Assembly (NCBI GenBank): GCA_964291445.2
Contig: OZ219862.1
Location: forward strand, 1,302,001-1,366,000
Source: JAPOXR01 sp964291445
Lineage (GTDB): Bacteria; Pseudomonadota; Alphaproteobacteria; Rhodobacterales; Rhodobacteraceae
Direction of reading: 5' to 3'
Length of the DNA: 64,000 nucleotides
Below the pieces are notes generated by a model. That model saw only the letters and a program-made list of their open reading frames with translations, was not told the DNA's origin and made no database searches. The position numbers and the translations under genes are program-made. This document shows, piece after piece, positions 32,811-41,560 of the stretch; positions within the stretch are counted from its first letter, which is position 1; each line of letters opens with the position of its first letter.

Positions 32811-34979
32811 ATGAGCACAATGGCCGCAACCGACACTGACGGCGGCAAGCTGGAAGGCGGCCGGCGCTTCGAGATGGAGAGCGAATTCTCGCCTGCCGGC
32901 GACCAGCCTTCCGCCATTGCCGAGCTGACGGCCGGCCTCGAGGAGGGCGAGCAGAACCAGGTCCTGCTTGGTGCAACGGGAACCGGCAAGACCTTCACGA
33001 TGGCGAAGATCATTGATCAAACCCAGCGCCCCGCCATCATCCTCGCCCACAACAAGACCCTGGCGGCACAGCTCTATGGCGAGTTCAAAGGTTTCTTTCC
33101 GAACAACGCGGTCGAGTATTTCGTCAGCTATTACGACTACTACCAACCCGAGGCCTACGTCCCGCGCACCGACACCTTCATCGAGAAGGAGGCCGACATC
33201 AACGAGCGCATTGACCGTATGCGCCACGCCGCCACCCGGTCGTTGCTTGAACGGGATGATGTCATCATCGTCGCATCGGTCTCCTGCATCTACGGGATCG
33301 GCTCGGTGGAGACCTACGGGGCGATGACCCAGGACATCGAGGTCGGAAAACCCTACGATCCCCGTGACATCATCGCCGGACTCGTGGAGCAGCAATATCG
33401 TCGAAATGACCAGGCCTTCAGGCGGGGAACGTTCAGGCTGCGTGGTGACAATCTCGAAATCTGGCCTGCGCATCTGGAGGACCGCGCCTGGCGGGTCTCG
33501 TTCTTCGGCAACACCGTCGAGACCCTGCGGGAATTCGACCCGCTTACCGGCAAGCGCACCGATTCGCTGGAGCGGATCAGGATCTATGCCAATTCCCATT
33601 ACGTGACGCCGCGTCCGACCCTGCAGCAGGCGGTCAAGAGCATCCGCAAGGAACTCGCCGAGCGACTTGCGCAACTCGAGCAGGACGGAAAACTCCTGGA
33701 GGCACAACGGCTCGAGCAGCGAACCAATTTTGATCTCGAATCGATCGAGGCCACCGGGTCATGCGCCGGAATCGAGAATTATTCCCGGTTTCTGACCGGG
33801 CGCAAGCCGGGCGAACCGCCGCCAACCCTGTTCGAATACATTCCCGATCATGCCATCGTGTTTGCCGACGAGTCCCATGTCTCGGTCCCGCAGCTACGGG
33901 CGATGTACCGGGGTGACTTTCGCCGCAAGTTCACCTTGGCCGAGCACGGGTTTCGCCTGCCATCATGCATGGACAACCGGCCGCTGAAATTCGAGGAATG
34001 GGACTTGATGCGGCCACAATCTGTATTCGTGTCGGCAACACCGTCCGACTGGGAGCTTGAACAGAGCGGTGGCGTGTTTGCCGAACAGGTGATTCGGCCA
34101 ACCGGCCTCCTGGATCCGCCAGTCACCATCCGGCCCGTTGCCCACCAGGTCGACGAGTTGGTGGATGCCGCACGCGAGACCGCCGGCAACGGCCACCGGA
34201 CGCTGGTCACGACGCTCACCAAGCGCATGGCCGAGGATCTCACCGAATACCTCCATGAACAGGGCATCCGGGTTCGCTACATGCATTCGGACATCGACAC
34301 GCTGGAGCGGATCGAGATCCTGCGGGATCTGAGGCTCGGCACCTTCGACGTGCTGGTCGGGATCAACCTGCTGCGGGAAGGGCTGGATATCCCGGAATGC
34401 GGTCTGGTTGCCATTCTCGATGCCGACAAGGAGGGTTTCCTCAGATCGGAGACATCGCTGATTCAGACGATTGGCCGGGCCGCCCGCAATGTCGACGGCC
34501 GGGTCATCATGTTTGCCGATTCCAGGACCAACTCGATTGAACGGGCGCTGCTGGAAACCGGGCGCCGGCGCGAGAAGCAGCTTGCCTTCAATGAAGCCAA
34601 TGGCATCACCCCAGCAACGATCCGCAAGAACGTGTCCGACGTCCTGGCCGGACTCTACGATGGCGATACCGACGAGGCGAGGATAACCGCCACTGTCGAG
34701 ACCGGACTGGTCGGTGCCAACCTGGAGACACACCTGAAGGAACTTCGCCAGCAGATGTACGAAGCGGCCGGGAATCTCGAATTCGAGGAGGCAGCACGGC
34801 TGCGGGACGAGGTCAGGCGATTGGAAAAGGTGGAGCTGGACATCGCCGACGACCCCTTTGCCCGACAACAGTCGGATGCACCCGCAGCCAGCTCCGGTCC
34901 CGGCGGCCGATCAACATCGGGGCGGGCCGGCACCCGTGCGGGACGACATCGAAGAAAGAAGCCGGGAAGACCGGGATAG
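32811..34979 (+). CDS. uvrB: UvrABC system protein B
   Basis: The 722-residue protein has all UvrB marks. They are a Walker A GATGTGKT near residues 54-61, the beta-hairpin YYDYYQPEAYVP near residue 110, the helicase motif DESHVSVPQL near residue 350, the motif VSATPSDWEL, LLREGLDIPECGLV, and a C-terminal UVR motif (MYEAAGNLEFEEAARLRDEV) that contacts UvrC. It verifies DNA damage handed over by UvrA and recruits UvrC in nucleotide excision repair. Length is typical, with a basic low-complexity tail after residue 690. It is chromosomal core and marks the left edge of the island that follows. Confidence 0.98.
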   Translation: MSTMAATDTDGGKLEGGRRFEMESEFSPAGDQPSAIAELTAGLEEGEQNQVLLGATGTGKTFTMAKIIDQTQRPAIILAHNKTLAAQLYGEFKGFFPNNAVEYFVSYYDYYQPEAYVPRTDTFIEKEADINERIDRMRHAATRSLLERDDVIIVASVSCIYGIGSVETYGAMTQDIEVGKPYDPRDIIAGLVEQQYRRNDQAFRRGTFRLRGDNLEIWPAHLEDRAWRVSFFGNTVETLREFDPLTGKRTDSLERIRIYANSHYVTPRPTLQQAVKSIRKELAERLAQLEQDGKLLEAQRLEQRTNFDLESIEATGSCAGIENYSRFLTGRKPGEPPPTLFEYIPDHAIVFADESHVSVPQLRAMYRGDFRRKFTLAEHGFRLPSCMDNRPLKFEEWDLMRPQSVFVSATPSDWELEQSGGVFAEQVIRPTGLLDPPVTIRPVAHQVDELVDAARETAGNGHRTLVTTLTKRMAEDLTEYLHEQGIRVRYMHSDIDTLERIEILRDLRLGTFDVLVGINLLREGLDIPECGLVAILDADKEGFLRSETSLIQTIGRAARNVDGRVIMFADSRTNSIERALLETGRRREKQLAFNEANGITPATIRKNVSDVLAGLYDGDTDEARITATVETGLVGANLETHLKELRQQMYEAAGNLEFEEAARLRDEVRRLEKVELDIADDPFARQQSDAPAASSGPGGRSTSGRAGTRAGRHRRKKPGRPG

Positions 34980-35231
34980 ACCGAGCAGCATCGCCGGGGC
35001 CGAGACCACGTCACCTAACTGGCCAAGGGGACGACTTAAGGATGCGGTCACCCTCGATACAATCTCGCAGATAACCAACAACACCGGACCCGTTGCCCGA
35101 AGGCACCCATGGCATGGACGCCGGGTCATCACAAATGAGTGCCGGCGCCCTTCCTCGAGGATCATTCGTGAACCGACCGAAAGCGGCGCATTGTGCTTGC
35201 CGGAAATCCTTCGCGTTGTTGAGCGACAACT

Positions 35232-36130
35232 GTGATGATGAATTCAACATTATTCCCGCGACTTGACAGCCCCGGCCGGCCGGGCGCCGATCGCGCCAAC
35301 GACATCCAGAGGGAGAAGGAGACCCCGACCCTTCGGGAGTTTCCGGACGAGTATCTGCGCCGGTCGGAACCGCACTGGAAGCCCTCCGTGCGCAGGACCG
35401 TGCGCATCTATCTCAAGGCCCGCATCCTGCCCGCCTTCGGCAGGGTGCCGCTCGACCGCATCGGACCCGAGGACGTGGCGGCGTGGTTCGACGCGGCCAG
35501 CAGGGACAAGCCCGGCGTGGCCAATCGCGCCTTCGAAATCCTGCGTGCGATGATGTTCCGTGCCGAGGAATGGGGATTGCGCGAGGGTGGCACCAACCCC
35601 TGTCTCGGTATTGCGAAGAACCTAAGGACGCAGGTCTCCTGGTTTCACGACATGGACGAGTTGGCCCGGCTCGGACGCGCACTCGACGCGCACGAGGCAC
35701 GCTGGCCCGAGGCCGTCGCCGCGATCAGGCTGCTGGCCCTCACCGGATGTCGCCGGGGCGAGGTGCTCGATCTGTGCCGACGCGATATCGGTACCGACGC
35801 CATCAGCCTTCGCGATTCGAAGACTGGCCCGCGCAGCGTTCCGCTGGGCGAGGCCGCGCGGGCGCACATCGCCGCGCTGTCCCGCCCCGCGACCCGGACG
35901 CCTTCCTGTTCCCGCGTCACGCCGAATGCCGGGGGCAGTGGATCTTGACGAAGTGCTGGCGCACGGCGGCCAGTCAGGCCGTCATGGCCGGCGAGAACCT
36001 CCCCTTGGTCGGCAAAGTCCTCGGCCACCGGAGGCATCGGACTACGGCGGGCTACGCCCACCTTGCCGACGCGCATCTTGTCGAAGCAGCAGAAAGGTTG
36101 ACGCTGTTATCACAACGGCGATGGCAGCAA
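35232..36130 (+). pseudogene. Tyrosine recombinase (integrase) remnant, frameshifted and missing its H-x-x-R box
   Basis: The first frame has the SAM-like N-terminal domain (LREFPDEYLRRSEPHWKPSV) and the start of the catalytic domain with the first arginine (LLALTGCRRGEVLDLCRRDI). Near 35875-35890 the frame shifts and continues as DAFLFPRHAE and GQWILTKCWRT. It jumps directly to AASQAVMAGENLPLVGKVLG and TTAGYAHLADAHLVEAAERL, so about 20 residues that should contain H-x-L-R are gone. The GHRRHRTTAGYAH block with the tyrosine is still visible. Two lesions make it inactive. It lies just after uvrB and probably delivered the island up to about 38.6 kb. Confidence 0.75.
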
Positions 36131-36160
36131 ATTCGAAAATTACCCTTACTGGATAATCGC

Positions 36161-36873
36161 CTAGAGAAGCCACCATGCCAACAGCACAGCTACGATGATT
36201 GCACCCACGATAGTCTCTACACTCGATTTGAATCCGTCGGACTGACGCCTGGACCTACCATCTTCACCGGATTTGCTACCTCGTGATGGAAGAACTGGTT
36301 TACCGCCCGGACTCTCAATGCGGTTATCCATCATGGAAAACAAACAAGCCGCCCGCCATGCCAACCTCGCATCTTCGATGGCGTCATGTACCTTTCCCTT
36401 TCGTCATTCCACTCCTATAACCTCAACCATGTCGTCGAGGTTGCTTCCTCTTCGACGACCATGATTGAACTCCTGAAATCGTCGCATCGTGCAATAACTC
36501 TTAATTCGGGATAGTGTCTTGACACCGGCTCTCTAGAATTCGGAACTAAAGAAGCTTTTGTCAAATGACGCATTGTGGGCGATTATGGGAAGGCTTCCAA
36601 TGAAATCCCGCATTTCTTGAGCCATATCCGAGAGAGAACTCTTGTCTGCCACGTCTCTGTTCGTTATCCCGTGTATACGAGATTACTCCTCGGGGATTCG
36701 GCATTGCGGGTTGATCACAGCATCCATGGTCTTGCCATCTAGATTGATTGGATTTTCCCTTAGGTCTCAAAATTTGCGCGGATTACCGCGACAAAAATAA
36801 TTCTGTCAGTTTTCGGATCAAGCCCCGTTGTTTCGACTTCGACCACAACCGCCTCGTCAAATCCGGTAAGCAT
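36161..36873 (-). pseudogene. Decayed DEDDh 3'-5' exonuclease with a C-terminal membrane anchor
   Basis: Reading from ATG 36873, all three DEDDh motifs can be recovered: ExoI as VVVEVETTGLDPKTDRIIFV, ExoII as LPIIAHNASFDKSFF, and ExoIII as VHDAIEDARLAWRAACL. After the nuclease comes a polar linker and a hydrophobic end, SSVETIVGAIIVAVLLAWWL. One frameshift follows ANFET (TAA at 36760-36762), and three in-frame stops interrupt the rest: TAA 36683-36685, TAG 36533-36535 and TGA 36404-36406. The motifs are otherwise well kept, so decay is recent. The gene starts 72 bases downstream of the stop of the intact exonuclease-BRCT gene on the same strand. Base composition is lower in GC than the surroundings. 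Confidence 0.7.
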
Positions 36874-36944
36874 TGTCATGTGACTCTCGTCCTATGTGTG
36901 AAGTACTGTCGGTCGATAGCTTTAGGGGATTCGCATGGCATTTT

Positions 36945-37844
36945 TCAGGACGGGTTAGGCTGCATATCAACCTCCATGAGTTCGGAGAAGTCCTTTTCCG
37001 AGAGTATTTGAATTTCCGAACCCTTGGCAATCAACGTTTCCACCTTCCGATGTTTGCCGCTCTTCTCATAGCCGTTCAGCTTGCTTTCGTCCTGAATACC
37101 CACAATAAGGGTCGTAACTTTCTTACTAACGTTGTCTACCACATGACATCCTGCCTGCGCGGCCATGTCTGCTGCTAGCCTTCGTGGAAGGCTGAGCGAG
37201 CCAGTGAATAGTATGGTTTCGCCGAACAAGGCTCCCTCCACATTTCCTTCCCGTTTAACTGATGTTGCCGAACTGGAAGACGAACCCGGTGACAAAGGAA
37301 AGATTGGTCGTTCTACCCGATGTAACCAACCCTCAATGTCTATCTCTGTTGAAGTGCAAGCGTGCAGTACGATTTCTGCCGCCGCCCTAGCGTCTTCAAG
37401 TGCGTCGTGATGATCGAATGAGATTCCTAGGTTCTTGGCAATATTCTTGAGGCCGTAACCACTTCGTCCGTAACTTTCTGGCCAAGCCCGCCGGGCGATT
37501 TTGGCGCTGTCGAGCCACGTGACCTGAAGTTGTTCGAGATCATACCTCGTCATTGCGCGTTCAAATGCAATACGGTCAAAAGCGGTGTGGCTTACCAGAA
37601 TGGTTCCGCGCAACCGAGTCCGCAACTCGTCACGAACGGCGGGTAGCGTAGGGCTATTCCTTACGGCACTTTCGTCAATTCCGTGAATCGAGATATTCCA
37701 TGGATCAAACCAGTCTTCCGGGTTCACCAATGTTTGCCACTGATCTTCGATTTCACCGTCCCGGATGTGGACGATGCCGATTTGGCAGATGCTCGCGCGA
37801 TCAGCATTGGCCGTTTCCACGTCAATTGAGTTGAACGTCAACAT
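36945..37844 (-). CDS. DEDDh exonuclease fused to a BRCT domain
   Basis: The protein of about 299 residues has an N-terminal DnaQ-like exonuclease: ExoI FNSIDVETANADRASICQIG, ExoII ILVSHTAFDRIAFERAM near residue 90, and ExoIII FDHHDALEDARAAAEIVL near residue 150. A linker rich in serine follows. The C-terminal BRCT domain, about residues 210-290, has ETILFTGSLSLPRRLAADMA and KKVTTLIVGIQ. It should remove 3'-terminal nucleotides, with the BRCT part guiding it to DNA ends or partners. I chose ATG 37844, where the family begins; the ATG at 37871 adds nine residues. It appears intact and is the first gene of a pair whose second gene is broken. Confidence 0.88.
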   Translation of the reverse strand: MLTFNSIDVETANADRASICQIGIVHIRDGEIEDQWQTLVNPEDWFDPWNISIHGIDESAVRNSPTLPAVRDELRTRLRGTILVSHTAFDRIAFERAMTRYDLEQLQVTWLDSAKIARRAWPESYGRSGYGLKNIAKNLGISFDHHDALEDARAAAEIVLHACTSTEIDIEGWLHRVERPIFPLSPGSSSSSATSVKREGNVEGALFGETILFTGSLSLPRRLAADMAAQAGCHVVDNVSKKVTTLIVGIQDESKLNGYEKSGKHRKVETLIAKGSEIQILSEKDFSELMEVDMQPNPS

Positions 37845-37959
37845 GCCCAAGTATTCCCTTGTCTCCAGCAAATGACCGGTCCGATCTTGCCACCCGAGGT
37901 GCGTAGGTCAACATCAATTGGCACGGCAGACTGTCTTGCAGGGCTAGCGCGAGGCCGGG

Positions 37960-38274
37960 TCACTGGTGCAAAGCCGCTGTGCGTCGCACTTCGGCAGCCC
38001 GACCCCGGCGCGCCTGCGCAAGCTCGTGGCTCGCCTGCATCCGCATCCAGTGCTCGGCGGTACCCCAGCCGATATCCTCCAACGCAAGCGCCATGTTCGC
38101 CGACACGCCCGCCTTGCCGTTCAGCAGGCGCGACAGCGTGCCGCGCTCGCAGCCGAGCCGCGCCGCCGTCTCGGTCACGTTCCAGCCCAGATCGTCCATG
38201 CTCTCGCGAATGAGTTCGCCCAGGTGCGGCGGGTTCCACATCGGGCCGACGCGCTCGCTTGCAATGTCGTTCAT
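37960..38274 (-). CDS. higA: HigA-type antitoxin (HTH, VapI/HigA family)
   Basis: The protein of 104 residues has the HigA start WNPPHLGELIRESMDDLGWN. A Cro/C1 helix-turn-helix follows (VTETAARLGCERGTLSRLLN). It then has NMALALEDIGWGTAEHWMRM, the usual second half. It should bind and neutralise the HigB toxin encoded just upstream and repress the operon. I chose ATG 38274 because GGGGAG lies eight bases upstream; the longer start at 38283 is a GTG without such a site. Confidence 0.92.
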   Translation of the reverse strand: MNDIASERVGPMWNPPHLGELIRESMDDLGWNVTETAARLGCERGTLSRLLNGKAGVSANMALALEDIGWGTAEHWMRMQASHELAQARRGRAAEVRRTAALHQ

Positions 38275-38293
38275 GGTCTGCACTCCCCTTCGG

Positions 38294-38566
38294 TCAGTGG
38301 TAGTCGATCAGGTCCACATCCACGGCTTCGCCGTCCTCGAAGCGGAACACCACGCGCCAGTTGCCGGAGACGCGAACGCTCCACTGGCCGGCGCGATCGC
38401 CCTTCAGGGGATGCAGCCGGAAGCCCGGCGCGTCGGCGCTTCTCGGATGCGCCGCCTCTTGCAAGCGGAACAGGATGCGCTTGAGCCGTGGCGCCAGGCC
38501 CGCAGGCACCCGCGCGGGATTGTCCCGCTCATGCAGCGCCCGCAATCCCTTGTGCCTGATCCTCAT
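38294..38566 (-). CDS. higB: HigB-type toxin (RelE superfamily mRNA interferase)
   Basis: The 90-residue protein ends with the HigB/RelE signature: FRLHPLKGDRAGQWSVRVSG, then NWRVVFRFEDGEAVDVDLIDYH. The RVSGNWR..F core holds the basic catalytic residues. HigB toxins cut mRNA at the ribosome. The antitoxin start lies 19 bases after the toxin stop, toxin first as in the module at 580-1173, though the two toxins are from different subfamilies. A possible TTGCAG/TACAGC promoter with 17-bp spacing lies at 38572-38600, which would start transcription at or near the ATG. Confidence 0.92.
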   Translation of the reverse strand: MRIRHKGLRALHERDNPARVPAGLAPRLKRILFRLQEAAHPRSADAPGFRLHPLKGDRAGQWSVRVSGNWRVVFRFEDGEAVDVDLIDYH

Positions 38567-38571
38567 AATTC

Positions 38572-38600
38572 GCTGTAGCGTGCTGCGTTACGCGCTGCAA
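38572..38600 (-). promoter_or_regulatory. Possible promoter of higBA
   Basis: On the minus strand TTGCAG (38595-38600) and TACAGC (38572-38577) are 17 bp apart. The -10 match is poor, so this is tentative. The spacing to the higB ATG (38564-38566) would again give an almost leaderless transcript. Confidence 0.3.
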
Positions 38601-38672
38601 GCGTTTGTCGTGCCATCTGGTGCGTCAGCTTGGCCGACTCCCGATGCCGGGAGGCGGACATGGGCGATTGCC

Positions 38673-40259
38673 CTACCCGATTCGCTCGCGGATGAAGTTG
38701 GCGGTGTCCGCGATTCCGTAGTGGTGGATGAAGCTGCCGAATCTCGGGCCCTGGCTGGCGCCCAGCAACACTTCGTAGATTGCCTTGAACCAGCCCCGCA
38801 TTGGCTCGAAGCCGTGCTCCGTGCCGACCGCGTAGACCATGTTCTGCAGCGATATGGGATCACTGTCGCCGCTCCAGCCGGCAAGGCGGGATGCCAGATC
38901 CTCGAGTCCTTCCCGCTCGATGGCGGTCGGCTGGCGGTAAACCCGGTTCGGGGCGATGACATCCTTGTAGTAGCGGACCACCCCGTCGATCAGCGCCGAC
39001 AATTCCGGGTCCGTCTCCGGGCTGGCATCCGGCTGGTACCGGCGCACGAATCGCCACAACACCTCGCTGTCCTCGACCGAGACCGCCGAGCCGAGATTGA
39101 GTAGCATCGAGTAGGGTATCGACTGGCTCTGTTCGGGCGGCTCGCCGGCATGGATGTGCCAGACCGGGTTGTTCAGCGTGCTGGCGGCATCCTGGCCGGG
39201 ATAGGCAAGGAGGTGCAGCTGGTACTCATCCTCCGTCCTGGGAATGATCTCGGCAAAGAGGCGCTTGGCCGTCTTCGGCTTCCTGTACATGAACAGTCCC
39301 AGGCTTTCCGGCGATGCATAGGCGAGCCAGTCATCGATCGATATGCCCAACCCCTTCGACTTGGAGATCTTCTGGCCGCCTTCATCCAGGAACAATTCGT
39401 ACATCATGCCAACCGGCGGCTTGCGGCCAAGCACCCGGCAAAGTTTTGCCCCGATCTCGGCCGAAGGACCGAGATCCTTGCCATACATCTCGTAATCGAC
39501 CTCCAGCGCCGCCCAGCGCATGGCCCAGTCTGGCTTCCATTGCAGCTTGACTGCGCCGCCGGTCACCGGAATTTCGACCGCCTCGCCATCTGGCTCCCGG
39601 TAGGTGATCGTTCCCCTGGCGAGATTTCTCTCCAGCGTCGGCACCTGCAACACCCGACCGGATTTCGGGCTGATGGGCAGGAAGGGCGAATAGGTCTCCC
39701 GCCTTCCCTCGGAGACACCCCCGAGCGACGGCAGCATGATCTCCATGACCTTGTCGAAACGCTCCAGCACGGTCAGCAGCATGTCGTCGAACCGGCCGGA
39801 CCGGTACATCTCGGTGGAGGAGACGAACTCGTACTCGAACCCGAACCGGTCGAGGAACGAGCACAGCTCGGCATTGTTGTGGGCGGCAAAGCTCTCATGG
39901 GTCCCGAAGGGATCCCTGACCCGGCTCAGCGGAAGATGCAGATCCTCCTGCAGCATCTGCGGATCGGGAACATTCTGCGGCACCTTTCTCAGCCCGTCCA
40001 TGTCATCCGAGAAACAGATCAGCCTGGTCGGCAAATCCGACACCAGGCTGAAGGCCTGCCTGACCATGGAGGTTCTGGCCACCTCGCCAAAAGTCCCGAT
40101 ATGCGGCAATCCCGACGGTCCGTAGCCGGTCTGGAACAGCACCGGGCGGGTCCGATCGCGCTCCGATTTGATCCGTTTCAGAAGTTGGCGCGCCTCGACG
40201 AATGGCCAGGCATTCGATTCGAGCGCTGCGTCGCCTAGGCTGTCCATGCTGGTTTCCAA
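38673..40259 (-). CDS. lysK: Lysyl-tRNA synthetase, class I
   Basis: The 528-residue protein is a class I synthetase: GPSGLPHIGTFGEVARTSMV near residue 48 carries the HIGH-like motif and KISKSKG near residue 296 the KMSKS-like motif. The body has LRKVPQNVPDPQMLQ and WAMRWAALEVDYEMYGKDLG, typical of LysRS1. It charges tRNA-Lys. Alphaproteobacteria and archaea often use this form in place of class II LysS. The usual start is either ATG 40259 or ATG 40247. It is core chromosome and marks the right edge of the small island. Confidence 0.96.
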   Translation of the reverse strand: METSMDSLGDAALESNAWPFVEARQLLKRIKSERDRTRPVLFQTGYGPSGLPHIGTFGEVARTSMVRQAFSLVSDLPTRLICFSDDMDGLRKVPQNVPDPQMLQEDLHLPLSRVRDPFGTHESFAAHNNAELCSFLDRFGFEYEFVSSTEMYRSGRFDDMLLTVLERFDKVMEIMLPSLGGVSEGRRETYSPFLPISPKSGRVLQVPTLERNLARGTITYREPDGEAVEIPVTGGAVKLQWKPDWAMRWAALEVDYEMYGKDLGPSAEIGAKLCRVLGRKPPVGMMYELFLDEGGQKISKSKGLGISIDDWLAYASPESLGLFMYRKPKTAKRLFAEIIPRTEDEYQLHLLAYPGQDAASTLNNPVWHIHAGEPPEQSQSIPYSMLLNLGSAVSVEDSEVLWRFVRRYQPDASPETDPELSALIDGVVRYYKDVIAPNRVYRQPTAIEREGLEDLASRLAGWSGDSDPISLQNMVYAVGTEHGFEPMRGWFKAIYEVLLGASQGPRFGSFIHHYGIADTANFIRERIG

Positions 40260-40343
40260 TATGCCGGCCGGGTCGAGACTTCCTATTGCCAGCGGAATTT
40301 GCCGTCAATAAACACCGGGGGTGCCAAGCGATGAAAGAGCCTG

Positions 40344-40787
40344 ATGAGACATGACCTCCCGAAGACGGCGGCGCCTGAAGGCCTGCAGGAGGCGCTGGTT
40401 GCGATCATGGTCGCCACCTGTCTTGCCGACGAAGATGCGGGGACTGCCGAGTTGATGACCATTGACCAGATCGTCGATCACCTGCCGGTCTTTGCCCGGT
40501 TCGACGATTCCCGCATCAGGGACATTTCCGGCCATGTGCAGGAGCTCTTCGACCGGCAGCACGGGTTGCAGGAATTCTTTGCCTTGATCAGACGAGAGCT
40601 TCCCGCCGGGTTTCTTGAAACCGCCTACGCCCTGGCCTGCGATGTTGCCGCCGCCGACGGCAGCTTGTCGGAAACCGAACTGGGCTTCCTGCAGGAAATC
40701 CGCCATGAACTCGACATTGACCGCCTGGCCGCGGCCGCCATCGAGCGCGCCGCCGGTGCAAGATACCGGCGCCTGCAGGCGCCGTGA
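40344..40787 (+). CDS. TerB-like (tellurite resistance TerB family) protein
   Basis: The 147-residue, mostly helical protein has the TerB pattern: QEALVAIMVATCLADEDAGT, then ETAYALACDVAAADGSLSET and ELGFLQEIRHELDID. The acidic ADGSLSETE block is where TerB-like proteins bind metal. It lies divergent from lysK with a gap of 84 bases and ends one base before the end of nadD, which is convergent. The role of small stand-alone TerB-like proteins is not well known to me; tellurite resistance should not be assumed. Confidence 0.85.
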   Translation: MRHDLPKTAAPEGLQEALVAIMVATCLADEDAGTAELMTIDQIVDHLPVFARFDDSRIRDISGHVQELFDRQHGLQEFFALIRRELPAGFLETAYALACDVAAADGSLSETELGFLQEIRHELDIDRLAAAAIERAAGARYRRLQAP

Positions 40788-41438
40788 TCAGCCAGTGCCT
40801 TCCGGCGCTGCGGGGTGTTCGACCCGGCAATTGCGCAGCCGGGTCGACGAGGTATCATCGAGCGGCAGCCTGATCATTCCCCAGGCCGGCGGCGCGCAAT
40901 CGGCAAGTTGGCGGACGGCATGGTCGCCGATGCGGGATTCGGCATAGCGCCTCGCCGCCACCGAGCTGGTGGCGGCAAACCGGTCGGTCGGCCTTGACAA
41001 CACACCGACCGGAACCCGCTCCATGATGTCACGCCAGCGATGCCAGCGGTGAAGCTGGGCCAGGTTGTCCGATCCCATGAGCCAGACGAATTTCACCGAG
41101 GGCAATGCGGACTGCAGCGCCGCCAGCGTGTCGGAGGTGCGGTCCAGGCCCGACCTGGCCTCGACATCCGAAAATCCGACCCTCGGATGGCGCAGGAGCC
41201 GGCGAGCTGCCGCGACCCGGGCCGCCGGCGGTGGAGGACGGCGATGCTTGAGTGGATTGGCGCCGCTCACCAGCCACCAGATCTGATCGAGATCGAGCGA
41301 CTTCAATGCCCAGCGGGTAATGTGGACATGCCCGGAATGCGGTGGGTCGAATGAACCGCCGAGAAGGCCGATCCGGGCCTGTCCGGGACAGGGCGGGACC
41401 AGTTGCCGCACCGGTGCCTGGCCAGCATTGGCTGTCAC
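40788..41438 (-). CDS. nadD: Nicotinate-nucleotide adenylyltransferase
   Basis: The 216-residue protein has the nucleotidyltransferase motif GGSFDPPHSGHVHI near residues 27-40, WWLVSGANPLKHRRPPPP, FVWLMGSDNLAQLHRWHRWR, and the ISSTxxR-like SSTRLRN near the end. It joins nicotinate mononucleotide and ATP to make deamido-NAD in NAD synthesis. The start is at least 20 residues before the motif; ATG 41438 is used. It is immediately convergent with the TerB-like gene. Confidence 0.95.
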   Translation of the reverse strand: MTANAGQAPVRQLVPPCPGQARIGLLGGSFDPPHSGHVHITRWALKSLDLDQIWWLVSGANPLKHRRPPPPAARVAAARRLLRHPRVGFSDVEARSGLDRTSDTLAALQSALPSVKFVWLMGSDNLAQLHRWHRWRDIMERVPVGVLSRPTDRFAATSSVAARRYAESRIGDHAVRQLADCAPPAWGMIRLPLDDTSSTRLRNCRVEHPAAPEGTG

Positions 41439-41560
41439 CGTCCGGCTCCATGGTTGGGCTCCGTGATCGACTTGCTCATGGCGGCTCCTGACAGCGGCAT
41501 TGCCGAGAGAGACATCAGACTATAGGAAACCGCTTCTTCCAGCCAATTCCGGAACCAGCA

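Noticed and set aside
34980..35231. tRNA gene as the integrase attachment site next to uvrB
   Set aside because: I could not find a cloverleaf or T-loop consensus in this stretch.
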